Source: Actinidia chinensis
Lineage: Eukaryota > Streptophyta > Magnoliopsida > Ericales > Actinidiaceae
Reading direction: 5' to 3'
Length of the DNA stretch: 10,000 nucleotides
Assembly: GCA_009663005.1 (NCBI GenBank)
Contig: VIGQ01002286.1
Coordinates: 1 to 10,000, forward strand
Under the pieces are notes generated by a model that had not been told where the DNA came from, ran no database searches, and saw only the letters and a program-made list of their open reading frames with translations. Every line of letters starts with the position of its first letter. Position 1 is the stretch's first letter. Positions 1 through 7,759 of this stretch are shown here, piece by piece. Made by a program: the position numbers and the translations under genes.

Positions 1-981
1 ATGAGCAGTCCTATCTTCATTAACGGTAATTAACCTCTCCCTCTCTTATTTCTTTTCTAGAACTAAAGTTAAGGACTCTCCCTTGCTCTCTCTTTTCTTA
101 TTTTTTTTTATCATTACTTGACGTTGAAAAAACCATTCCCAGAACGCTCACGAGAAATCGTCTCACGGTTGCTTCTACAAGCTCGGCCCCAACATAACCA
201 GAGGTGCAAAAAAAACGTCCTTGCACCACGCACTTTATCTGTACTCAATTATTCACAACAAAGTTTTATCATTGCCAAAACAAAAACAATGTCAGGTATT
301 CATTTAGGTCACTTGATTCAGCAGTGTTTCAAAAACTCTTTATTGTTCAAACCAACCGATCCATCAAACAACCTAAAACCTCCATTTAACCTGAATGAAT
401 ATTGAGTACGATGATAATTTAGTCACCAATTTTGAACAAATAAAAAAAATCAACACTCCTGTTTTTAATCACTCAGACGGATAATCATTAATGTTCTACT
501 GTCCCACATGAAATATCTCATTAGGAGTGATCCAGTCATGTCAGGCAGCATAAGCATTTATTCAAATAATTACTGACTCGACTGTGCCCCAGGACTTTTT
601 ACCCACTTGTTAGGCTACAATAATTATTAGAAATATTAGAGATACGACAGAAATATGATTTGCAAAAATCTTCTCAGGAAATACATTTCATAAAACCTAC
701 GTGTTTATAATTATTGTAAATTACTAACACTATTTTGGACATTATTGTTGTAGGAGTAATAGTAGTAAAGATTCAATAGAATCTTTAAAGTGTAATAGCG
801 TTTTTCTTTTCACTGCTAGAGATTGATGTTTGGGAAGAAGAAAAATATTCTACCCAACTCAGCAGCAGATGGGTCTCTACATAAGGCAGTTGCAGGGTCA
901 CTGAATTGGAGTAGGCAACCTTCGCGAGTCTCATTTATGTATGCCACTGTCCCCTTTTCTTTTTAAATTTTCCAAGCCTAT
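1..981. other. Intergenic DNA, no recognisable gene
   Basis: I see no coding region that I can support. The stretch is AT-rich with pyrimidine-rich runs near 35-60 and 80-112. The longest open stretch (118-405, +) has no family motif that I recognise and low-complexity composition. A small inverted repeat, GGTGCAA at 203-209 and TTGCACC at 221-227, could form a hairpin but has no clear role. The last ~200 bases lead into the PKS-like gene and probably include part of its upstream region. Confidence 0.6.
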
Positions 982-1000
982 TTGCTTGCTTGCTTGCTTG
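982..1000. repeat. TTGC tetranucleotide microsatellite
   Basis: Four full TTGC units plus TTG lie about 95 bases upstream of the proposed PKS start codon. This is a simple sequence repeat, probably length-polymorphic. Confidence 0.85.
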
Positions 1001-1040
1001 GCCAGTAGTGAGACAGAGGAATGGAAACTGAAAGGCCAAC

Positions 1041-1050
1041 TATAGTTTAA
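1041..1050 (+). promoter_or_regulatory. Possible TATA-like element upstream of PKS-like gene
   Basis: The string TATAGTTTAA lies 44-53 bases upstream of the proposed ATG at 1094. The distance would leave only a very short leader, so this is a weak candidate. No transcription start can be seen from sequence alone. Confidence 0.2.
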
Positions 1051-1093
1051 AACCCTCAATGCCAAACCCACTAGAATAAATCAGCATGATGTC

Positions 1094-2735
1094 ATGGAGA
1101 AGACGACGACTACTACTGCCTAATTTCTTTGTACAAACCAGATCTTATTTCACAAAACAACACCACCACCTCCCTATAAGCTCTCTCATCTTACCAGATC
1201 AGACTAGAACTACCCAAAACAACGTCTTGCGGAGAGGATATCGTGGATGGACTATGATCAGATCAGTGTTTCAGGCGAGAACTACTTCAATGAGACGGAT
1301 CATGATCAGAGCAACGATGATCAGAAGATCAAAGAGAAGAGGAGAATTTTCTATCTATTCAGGAGGAGGATCAGCAGTGTCGTAGCTCCTAATCATGATC
1401 ATAAGCGGCATCCTGTTCGTGATCTTCATCATCTGCAGAGATCCGAATTTGCTCAAGGTGTCTTCAGTATCATCATTGTTGCTGAGATATAATGAAGAGC
1501 TCAACGGAGCTCATCTTCATTCCCGCGACGCCCACCGCCTCATCGAAGCTAGCTGGAACACCAGACGGTTGCTATCGAATCCCGCGGGCTCCAGTGCAGT
1601 TTCTATGAGGGAACCTTGCTAATATTACTCATGCTCAGAAGAAGAAAATAACGATTACAAGGATCAAGCAGTAGTACTAGTAGCAAGCAGCGCTTCTTAC
1701 ACCAAAATGGGGTTTACGGACCAACATCAGTGTCTTTGGAGAGGGCAAGAAATCTGTCCATGTAGAAGAAAAGGGACCCCCCCAAAGCAAGTCCAGTCCC
1801 AGATCAGATCCAGTATCTAGTCAAGTCCACAAAGCTCCCAACACCACCTGCGAAAAAACGAATCTTGGGATCAATCCAAAAACACAACAACAAACCAGAA
1901 CAAATTTCAAGGGCACACACAAAACGGGATGTGGGGGTCGAAGGCGACGACTTCTTGCCAAAATCATTTTGTATCTGAATCCATCGCTCCTCCTCCTCCT
2001 ATTCTTCTCACCTATCACCACCACCACCGCGACGGAAAAAGGATTCTCTTTCCCAATTTTGAATCCGCCATCCAAACGGCGACTAAAGGGCATACCCACA
2101 GCCACTAGTAATCAGCCTGGAAGATCAGCCTCGGGAATCCATCGAGATTTTCCAGCCAACGGAGGAATCCATTTCCGGCAGGAGAATCGTTTCGAGCTTG
2201 GGGTTTCCGGCAGAGTCCTATGTCTCGAGTCAACGAGCGACCAAAGAGGCCGATTGTTGACGCTGCCAGCGACGCTAGCTCCGACTTGTTCGAGATTGAG
2301 AGCTTCTCCACTCATCAAATGTACCGCCTGAGAGGACTCCCTTGAGAAGCAAAAACCTTCAACACCAGAAGACTGGTGGCCAATGACGTACGGGCCGGCG
2401 GCGGAGCTGGACGAGTCAGAGATTGTCTCCCGTTGCGGCCGCCGAAACGAGTGCTACGAGCCGAGCGAGGCGAGCATTGCGTGGAGCGTGACTACAGCGG
2501 AGGGGTTCGACGAGCCAGCGTCGCTTAATTTCTCGTCTCGGCTTCGGACATAGACGACGTTACGATTACTCGGCGCAGCGAACGGGGGGGGGGGGGGGAC
2601 GAGGCGAGGAGGAAAGAGGAGGGAGGGGGAAGCGGCGGAGGGAAGGCGGGTGTTGAGGTGAGATGTAGAGGTGAGAAAGCAGGTGGAGTGTGGAGAATTA
2701 AGGCGGCGGGGGGTGGTGGAAGTGGTCGGATTTGA
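1094..2735 (+). pseudogene. PHYTOCHROME KINASE SUBSTRATE (PKS) family gene, reading frame broken many times
   Basis: PKS proteins are plant-specific cytoplasmic and plasma-membrane-associated proteins that bind phytochromes and phototropins and act in phototropism, leaf flattening and growth orientation. Their genes usually lack introns and encode roughly 400-500 residues, which fits this 1.6 kb span. Conserved blocks occur in family order. They are DQISVSGENYFNE (from 1256), TPTAS (1528-1542), EASWNTRRLLSN (from 1545), KQRFL (1685-1699), GKKSVHVEEK (from 1744), GFSFPILNPP (2041-2070), EDQPRESIEIFQPTEE (2120-2167), DAASDASSDLFEIESFST (2259-2312), DSLEK (from 2335), YEPSEASIAWSVTTAEGF (2455-2508), SASDIDD (2538-2558) and a C-terminal CRGEKA (2664-2681). 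Their frames (position modulo 3) run 2,1,0,2,1,1,2,0,1,1,0,0, so the gene cannot be read as one ORF. The start at 1094 (MEKTTTTTA, then a stop) and the end at the TGA of 2733-2735 are inferred. Family membership is near certain, but which paralogue is not (PKS4-like is a guess). It may be a true pseudogene or an intact gene with sequence errors. Confidence 0.87.
2584..2598. repeat. Homopolymer of 15 G inside the PKS C-terminal region
   Basis: Fifteen consecutive G residues lie in the glycine/arginine-rich stretch between the SASDIDD block and the C-terminal CRGEKA block. PKS C-termini are often Gly/Arg-rich, so a Gly tract is plausible. A pure G15 run is nevertheless unstable and error-prone, and its length decides the downstream frame. 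Confidence 0.95.
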
Positions 2736-3435
2736 GTGTTGTTAATAAGGCACCGTTGGAAGTCACGCTCTGGTCGCCTGTCTCTGCTTTTGCGACATAA
2801 AAAGGAGGACTCCTTGCCAGCCGGGAGTGGAGCCCTTGTCTGCTCTCTGTCCCATCCAGGCCTGGCCAGGCCATGGAGGCCTGCTCTGTATTGTTGAGTT
2901 TTCCTTTTTTCTTTACGGAAATATCATTTCAGTGGGAATGTGGAAAACAAATTCATTTCCCTGAATTTATTTTTTCATCATAAGATATGGAATCTTGCTT
3001 ATCTGTCCTGCCTCCCTTTTTTCAACCCCAACAAACTACTCTCTCTCGCATTGCACTTATTCAACATTCTACTCACTCTTACAGATCCAGTAGTGATGGT
3101 CGCAGGTAGAACGATGGTGGTTTCGGGTGGCTAGGTTTTTAGGAACGAGGTTGGAGGTAAAGCGAGAGGGACGGATGACAAGAAGGCCTGGTACAAAGAA
3201 GACCGGGAGCGCGGAGGAGAAGGGTTGCCAGGGTTTGTGGGTTGGAATTGAGTGTGAAGAGGAGCGGACGAATGGTGGAGGGATAGAAGATTTTGAATAT
3301 AACCACCGAAATACAAGTTCCTTCCATGTTCTTATCAGAAAGGAATTTCCTCTTGTTTCCTGTTTAAAGACTCAGGTGCCATCTGGTTTAATTCAATTTG
3401 TGTGTTTGTTTCTTTTTCCTAGCATCTATGAGTGT
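2736..3435. other. Anonymous DNA downstream of PKS-like gene
   Basis: This probably begins with the PKS 3' untranslated region, but no exact AATAAA is present near the stop. The part at 3127-3300 is purine-rich and open on the plus strand, giving a 118-codon frame rich in Lys, Arg, Glu and Gly. It has no motif I can name and runs into AT-rich sequence, so I do not call it a gene. Confidence 0.5.
2859..2872. repeat. 14 bp perfect palindrome
   Basis: GGCCTGGCCAGGCC is identical to its reverse complement and is followed directly by CCATGGAGGCC, another self-complementary GC-rich run. It sits about 125 bases past the PKS stop. No function can be assigned; it may simply be low-complexity GC sequence. 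Confidence 0.7.
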
Positions 3436-3850
3436 ATTGGTGGTTTTATTTTTTTATATTTTATTATTATATGTTTATTTTGACGTAGAAACACAAAACG
3501 GTCCAGGGAGATAGAAAGAGCATCCGCAAACTTTTTTCTTGCTCCCTACCGAATTTAGAAGAAAAAATCATACATTGACAAACTCGCCGACAACATCATT
3601 AAAAATTAAGGAGTGTTTACATTGATTTCATTCACTTATTATTGGTGTTTATTTTTTTATATTTTATTTTATTTTATTTTTATTTGACCGTAAATAGCAA
3701 CATCAACGGATCATTAGGAATAGAGTTAGAGCATCGCCAAACAACTTCTTAGCTCCCTCTCTATTTTCTGGAGAAAACTTATCCTTCACGAACTCTCCGA
3801 CCATCCATTACAAATAGGGATGTGTTACATTTGATTTTCTATTTACGTCA
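3436..3850. repeat. Tandem direct duplication, unit about 205-211 bp, two diverged copies
   Basis: Copy 1 starts near 3436 (ATTGGTGGTTTTATTTTTTTA) and copy 2 near 3641 (ATTGGTGTTTATTTTTTTA). Further shared landmarks are AGAGCATCCGCAAAC at 3517 against AGAGCATCGCCAAAC at 3728, GCTCCCT, and CAAACTCGCCGAC against CGAACTCTCCGAC. Others are AAGGAGTGTTTACATTGATTTC against AGGGATGTGTTACATTTGATTTTC. The spacing drifts from 205 to 211 through small indels. The most likely origin is tandem duplication of the left end of the element that follows. Confidence 0.75.
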
Positions 3851-4085
3851 TGTTATCCAAAATCACCTTCCCTCTCTTCTTTTTTTCCTCCTCCTTTCAT
3901 ATTTGTCCCATCACATTTAAAAAAAAACTAAATAAAATTTTAAAAAATAATACTAAAGTGTTTTGAAATGGATGGAGAAAAATATAGAAAGTATTATTAC
4001 AGATGACGTTAAAAAAGAGCGATCACTAAAAACCTATAAGGTGCCTTTTTTAGTAAAAGAAAACATTTTGGAGATGCTTTTAGGT
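3728..4085. mobile_element. Short TIR element with GAGCATCTCCAA-type ends
   Basis: The left end reads AGAGCATCGCCAAACAAC. The right end at about 4065-4081, read on the minus strand, is AAAAGCATCTCCAAAAT, giving inverted termini. Ends of the GAGCATCTCCAA type are, from memory, common in plant non-autonomous DNA elements. There is no transposase coding inside; the 86-codon frame at 3963-4223 is AT-rich and unlike any protein I know. Target-site duplications could not be identified, so the outer limits are approximate. A second left end lies at 3517 because of the tandem duplication. Confidence 0.5.
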
Positions 4086-4219
4086 TGGATTTGGGAAAGT
4101 CCAATGGTGGCTGCGTGTCATGTATTAGGTAAACCAAAGAGGGTATATCCCACTTTCATATTTTTTTTTGGAAGAATGCGTAACGTCGTAAAAAATGAAA
4201 GAATTTCTATCTTGAATGG

Positions 4220-4749
4220 TTAACTTCACAAATCCCCTAATTAAATCGCTTTTATCAATTATATCCTCCATATCTACAAAGTTGAATCATATAGACCCCT
4301 TAACTATTTAATTGCATTACTTCCACACCTTTCGTTACTAATCTGTTTTGAAAATAGTTGATAAAATTGATCACGTGTTGTTCATGGTTGCTTAAATTAA
4401 ATACATTCACATAATCTAAATAATGCTATTTTTTTTTTGAGAATAATAGTCAACGCTCTATTTAAAAACTTATTAATAAGGATTATGTTTGTTTTCTCAC
4501 TGGTTGAATAAACTTGTATATGAGGGATTAACTTATTTTTTATAAAAAAATGGTTTTTTAGATATAAAGGCATTTAATTTAATCACATGGACAACACATA
4601 ATCTATTTCTGTCACTATTTCAAATAGATTAGTGATGAAAGAGTTATAAGTGATACAATTAAATAATTAAGAAGGTAATACGATTCACTTTTAAATAAGT
4701 GAGTGAAAGTAATAAAATGCGATAGTTTAGGAGATGATTGTGATGTTAA
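4220..4749. mobile_element. Fold-back (long inverted repeat) MITE-like element, about 530 bp
   Basis: The two halves are diverged reverse complements over almost the whole length. The left end TTAACTTCACAAATC matches the right end read backwards, TTAACATCACAATCAT. The internal blocks TATTTAATTGCATTACTT and TATTTAATTGTATCACTT, CACTAATCTATTTGAAATAG and TTACTAATCTGTTTTGAAAA, and GTGTTGTTCATG and GTGTTGTCCATG pair in order. The symmetry continues to a centre near 4485. No protein is encoded. I could not find a convincing target-site duplication flanking TTAAC...GTTAA. Long-TIR plant MITEs, Mutator-like ones among them, have this design; the superfamily is not proven. Confidence 0.72.
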
Positions 4750-4810
4750 GCAAGCTAACAGATCTTAATAGCTGAGCAAACAAGAAGTAGAAAATAATTG
4801 AGTAGTGATA

Positions 4811-4989
4811 GGTACACGCCAAAAAATGAGTGTGTACAAGACACACCCATTTTGTTCTCTCATCAATAAATGGTACCCGTCCTAATTAGGGTTTTCACGT
4901 TTTTTTAAAATCCTAATTAGGGCGGTTCCACTTATTTATGATAGGACACAATGAGTGTTCTTGTACCACTCACTTTGGGGTGTGGTACC
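4811..4989. mobile_element. Compact MITE-like inverted repeat, about 180 bp, with CCTAATTAGG core
   Basis: The left arm (4811-4890) and right arm (4912-4989, reversed) align throughout by eye at about three quarters identity. They begin GGTACACGCC and GGTACCACACCCC, share TGAGTG-GTACAAG and ATCA-TAAATAA, and end in the identical palindrome CCTAATTAGG (4881-4890 and 4912-4921) around a 21 bp AT-rich spacer. The arms may extend outwards a further 8-13 bases, since both flanks contain TGAGT. Each arm also holds a smaller hairpin, for example GTGTGT-ACAAG-ACACAC. Nothing is encoded. The superfamily is unknown. Confidence 0.75.
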
Positions 4990-5151
4990 ACTCATTTATT
5001 CAAATAATTTCATGAATCCAAATTTTGGTGGACGAGTGATTTAAAAAAAACCCCACACAGCAACAACCCAATTTTTGGGATTATGTTTCATGAAAATTTG
5101 GTCGCCGGTGGTAGTAGACTTGTGTTGTTGATTTTTAATACTTTGTAAGAC

Positions 5152-5172
5152 GTACGAATCGTAAGTTCGTAC
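5152..5172. repeat. Small perfect hairpin
   Basis: GTACGAA at 5152-5158 pairs perfectly with TTCGTAC at 5166-5172 across a 7-base loop. It lies in a stretch (4990-5235) with no gene or recognisable element. Its function is unknown. Confidence 0.6.
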
Positions 5173-5261
5173 CGAAGTTATCGGACGGGTGAAGTATGAG
5201 GTCTATCCCACACGACTGTATTTTTTTGAGAAAACTAATTAATTCATATTAAACTAAGGGT

Positions 5262-6070
5262 GAATACAACTGACCACATATAAGGTTCCGAGTTAATACA
5301 AATACACAAGCAACTCTGACGTTTGAAAAATGACATTGACCTCTCCTGAGATTTGTGAAACTTGTAACAGATGTCTCCAAATTTTATACTATAACCACCC
5401 CCCTGAGGTTCCTTCCGGGTTAATACACAAAGCCCCCCTGATTAAATACAGCCGTTTAGCAAGATTGGGGGATGTTTCCTATCCATGACGTCAGCTAAAT
5501 AGTGGTTGAAATACCATATATGTCATCTTTTTGATAAGTTACTATATACCCATAAGAATATTGATTAAATGACCAAAAATAAATCACATTGACTTATTTA
5601 ACTATTTATTGTATCTTAACCCTTATTTATCACGGTGTTATTATGTGCTTAATTAAACATGCTCTTATGTCTAAAATCTATTATTTTTGAAAATTAATCT
5701 ACACTCCAATAGGAGTGCAGAATCAATACCATATTTCGTGTTATTTCTACACTCCCTTTCAAATTTAGAACGCAAAATTCAATTTTTGAAGTGCAGAAAT
5801 CATTCCTTATTTTTTGATCACTCAATTAATATCCTTAGGGGAGCAGATAGTACTTTCAAAAAAAAATATGCATAGTGGTATTCCCCATCATTATTCACTA
5901 ACGGTTTTATGAATGGACAGTCATTTTGCTAATAGACGATTGAACGTAATACGAATACTTAATTAAGAAATATAATAATATAAATAAGTTTTGGGGGTAG
6001 TAAAAATACAAAACGAATAAGATTAAAGTGCTAGATTTCATAATTCCACACTCGTGCATTCATACATCGA
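5262..6070. mobile_element. Large fold-back element with CCCCCCTGAGG-type subterminal sequence
   Basis: The left side (about 5262-5510) carries sequence typical, from memory, of plant long-TIR elements: GACCTCTCCTGAG, ACCACCCCCCTGAGGTTCC, GGTTAATACACAAAGCCCCCC, then GCCGTTTAGCAAGATTGG and TGACGTCAGC. The right side read backwards (about 6070-5920) gives matching landmarks in order: GTATTTTTACTACCCCCAAA, TTAATTAAGTATTC, CGTCTATTAGCAAAATGAC. Within the left arm the GGTTCCGAGTTAATAC and GGTTCCTTCCGGGTTAATAC lines are a diverged direct repeat. There is no transposase frame. The outer boundaries are uncertain and no target-site duplication was seen. Confidence 0.5.
5699..5803. repeat. Pair of hairpins sharing a CTACACTCC stem
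   Basis: CTACACTCC (5699-5707) pairs with GGAGTGCAG (5712-5720) with one mismatch. A second copy, TTATTTCTACACTCC, begins at 5741 and pairs with TGAAGTGCAGAAATCA, which ends near 5802. The same stem sequence used twice within 105 bases looks like a small nested inverted-repeat insertion inside the surrounding fold-back element. Confidence 0.5.
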
Positions 6071-6368
6071 TAACAATGGCTTAAACATTTGATTTCCTAC
6101 TACTTCGTAGTATTTAAAATCATCTCTATTACTATATGAACATATTATCGTTAAGGTCGTTTTTGAAGAATATAGGTACGCTCTTCCTCGCCTCAAGGCT
6201 CAAGACGAATTTTTTTATATATCCATTGAAAACAAATCACAAAAGATATTCCGATACTTGAGATTAACAATTGCAATAACAAGGCAATAACTAACTTCAG
6301 GCTAGTCATTTTTTGTCCTCCTTTTTTAAACCCTCTCTCCCTCCACCGATTTAGGGTTAAAATTAAAC

Positions 6369-6780
6369 CTAAAATATGAAACTTCGGCAGCAATTACACT
6401 CACAGAGCCCTGACTTCAAAAATTGGCAGATTGTCCCATACTTTGAGAGAAACCTCACTTTTGACCCGGAACAAGCGTCCAACTCTTTAATTTCATCCAG
6501 ATTATTTGCACAATGGGCCATCAAAAACTTAAAAACCTGAAACGAATAAAAAGACGCAGTTTCAGGCTTTCAGCACAGCAACTACGGGAAGACGCATGTT
6601 GAGGAAAACACAGGAATCCTATTAGTCGCTACTGATTTGCTGCAAATGTTTGAAAAGCGTTACCTCTTCAGGTAATGAACCTGGGCAACTATCGCAATGT
6701 GCCTTGATTGTGGGTTGCAAATTAGCTTCCATGAGCTCGACGTCTAGTAAGAACTGACATAACCTTCCCCAGAAGCCTCC
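6369..6780 (-). CDS. Two tentative exons of an unidentified protein (3' end of a gene?)
   Basis: On the minus strand an open stretch of 39 codons (6780-6664) ends at a good donor (GAG|GTAACG). A 127-base intron (6663-6537) follows, with a pyrimidine-rich acceptor (TTTATTCGTTTCAG). A second open stretch then runs 56 codons to a TAG at 6369. Joined in frame, the peptide includes FLLDVELMEANLQPTIKAHC, then PGSLPEEVFKFLMAHCANN and LDEIKELDACSGSK. It has balanced, protein-like composition and several Cys. I do not recognise the family. The 5' boundary is unresolved, because an in-frame TAA sits at 6783-6781, so an acceptor at TAAG|GAGG or an upstream frameshift would be needed. It could also be a chance open frame in the long 3' region of the MAPR-like gene. 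Confidence 0.35.
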
Positions 6781-6793
6781 TTACCTCTTACAT

Positions 6794-7437
6794 CTACAAA
6801 TGAGATGATACAATCACCAACACAAAAGACGCAGTCGCAAGGTTTGAAACTAAAGATATGCATCTCGATCCAGGCCAATTAAGTGGGTAATCGAGTGAAC
6901 CCTTCGGACAGTTCTGCTCATTATACTCCAAAAAATTCATTGACAGTGGCCTAATATGTGGCTGCACGTGTATCAAGAATGCAAAATGAAGCATCTGAAA
7001 CCTTGACAAAATGGGTTTACGAATAGGCTCCAACGATATACTCTCCCTTGAGAATATAGTCACAATGAAATAGTACATGGATCACACAATAAATCCAACC
7101 TCAAATCACAAAAAAAACAATATATTGAGGTAACAGATCCTAAATAAATTCATAACAATTATCGCTTTAATAACCGCAAATACGAACTGATTTATATTCT
7201 CATTTCATGGTGAAAAACTAAAACAAACGCTTAATTCGATATTGAGCCCAAATGAGCCCAGGAAAGTGAAATACTTCATCATATGAACAAACAAGTATCC
7301 AACGCAACATGAATGTTCACATTGTTATCCACCATTTGCTGTTGCAAGCCACAAACACATCTGAATTCAATGGAACCTGAATAACGATTCAAGCGCTACT
7401 ATTTTCAGCTCGAGTTCATTTATGGATTGAGTCTTTT
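6794..7437 (-). other. Non-coding DNA, probably 3' flank of the MAPR-like gene
   Basis: This lies directly downstream, on the minus strand, of the MAPR-like stop at 7438-7440. The only long frame (7078-6794, minus) is rich in Leu, Ile, Ser and Phe without motif or splice support. It is best read as 3' untranslated or intergenic sequence. A G-box core CACGTG is present at 6965-6970, which is probably chance here. Confidence 0.45.
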
Positions 7438-7759
7438 CTACACTTTACCTGCTTGGAAAATTTCGTCACTCTTAAGTCGGCGTTGTTCCACACTCACTTT
7501 CTCTTCTATATTCTTAGTCGCGTGCCTTTTATCCCCTACTTCCGATGTGGCTCAGTCTTTCTTCTGAAAACCATCTGCCCGAACTTCACATATTTTTCCA
7601 TAAATTTATTTTCCCAGTCCTGCAAACTTCAAGCTCAGAAGCACTGAGACCCTCAATGTTCCAGTAAGGTCTTGAGGATCAAATGACATTAAGAGCCAAG
7701 CCCTGCTAGCTCCCTACCATCAAACAAGGCATATGCCCCACCAGGACCATATAACATCC
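7438..7759 (-). pseudogene. Membrane steroid-binding protein (MAPR family), 3' exon with four frame breaks
   Basis: MAPR proteins carry a cytochrome b5-like heme/steroid-binding domain after an N-terminal membrane anchor, and sit mainly in ER or plasma membrane. In plants they have been linked to steroid responses and to support of P450s. The exon starts after a good acceptor (TTGTGCACAG). It encodes the second half of the domain: MLYGPGGAYALFDGRELA (7757-7704), SFDPQDLTG (7686-7660), EGLSASELEV (7654-7625) and QDWENKFMEKYVKFGQMV (7622-7569). A charged tail follows from SEVGDKR (7545) to QAGKV and a TAG at 7440-7438. Each successive block is displaced by 3n-1 bases, so one base is missing between every pair. 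The upstream exon (membrane anchor and first half of the domain) was not found in the window and may lie beyond 10000. It is either a pseudogene or an intact exon with deletion errors. Confidence 0.83.

Noticed and set aside
1492..1610. Glycosyltransferase-like start (MKSSTELIFIPATP)
   Set aside because: It resembles UGT N-termini over only a few residues, then stops. TPTAS followed by EASWN fits the PKS family much better and lies within a consistent series of PKS blocks.
1395..1622. Apparent small membrane protein with a hydrophobic segment (IISGILFVIFIIC)
   Set aside because: It is frame 0 through the PKS-like gene; the stretch EASWNTRRLLSN at 1545 is a PKS block, and the hydrophobic part probably comes from reading the wrong frame upstream of it.
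1821..2318. Three minus-strand open frames (1821-2105, 2105-2311, 2112-2318)
   Set aside because: They are antisense shadows of the PKS-like coding blocks and show no motifs of their own.
3127..3483. 118-codon plus-strand frame rich in Lys, Arg, Glu and Gly
   Set aside because: It is purine-rich low-complexity sequence running into AT-rich repeat DNA, with no recognisable domain and no splice or codon support.
5380..5520. Possible regulatory element because of TGACGTCAGC (CRE/bZIP-like site)
   Set aside because: The same string is a usual part of the subterminal sequence of this type of plant repeat, so it is explained by the fold-back element.
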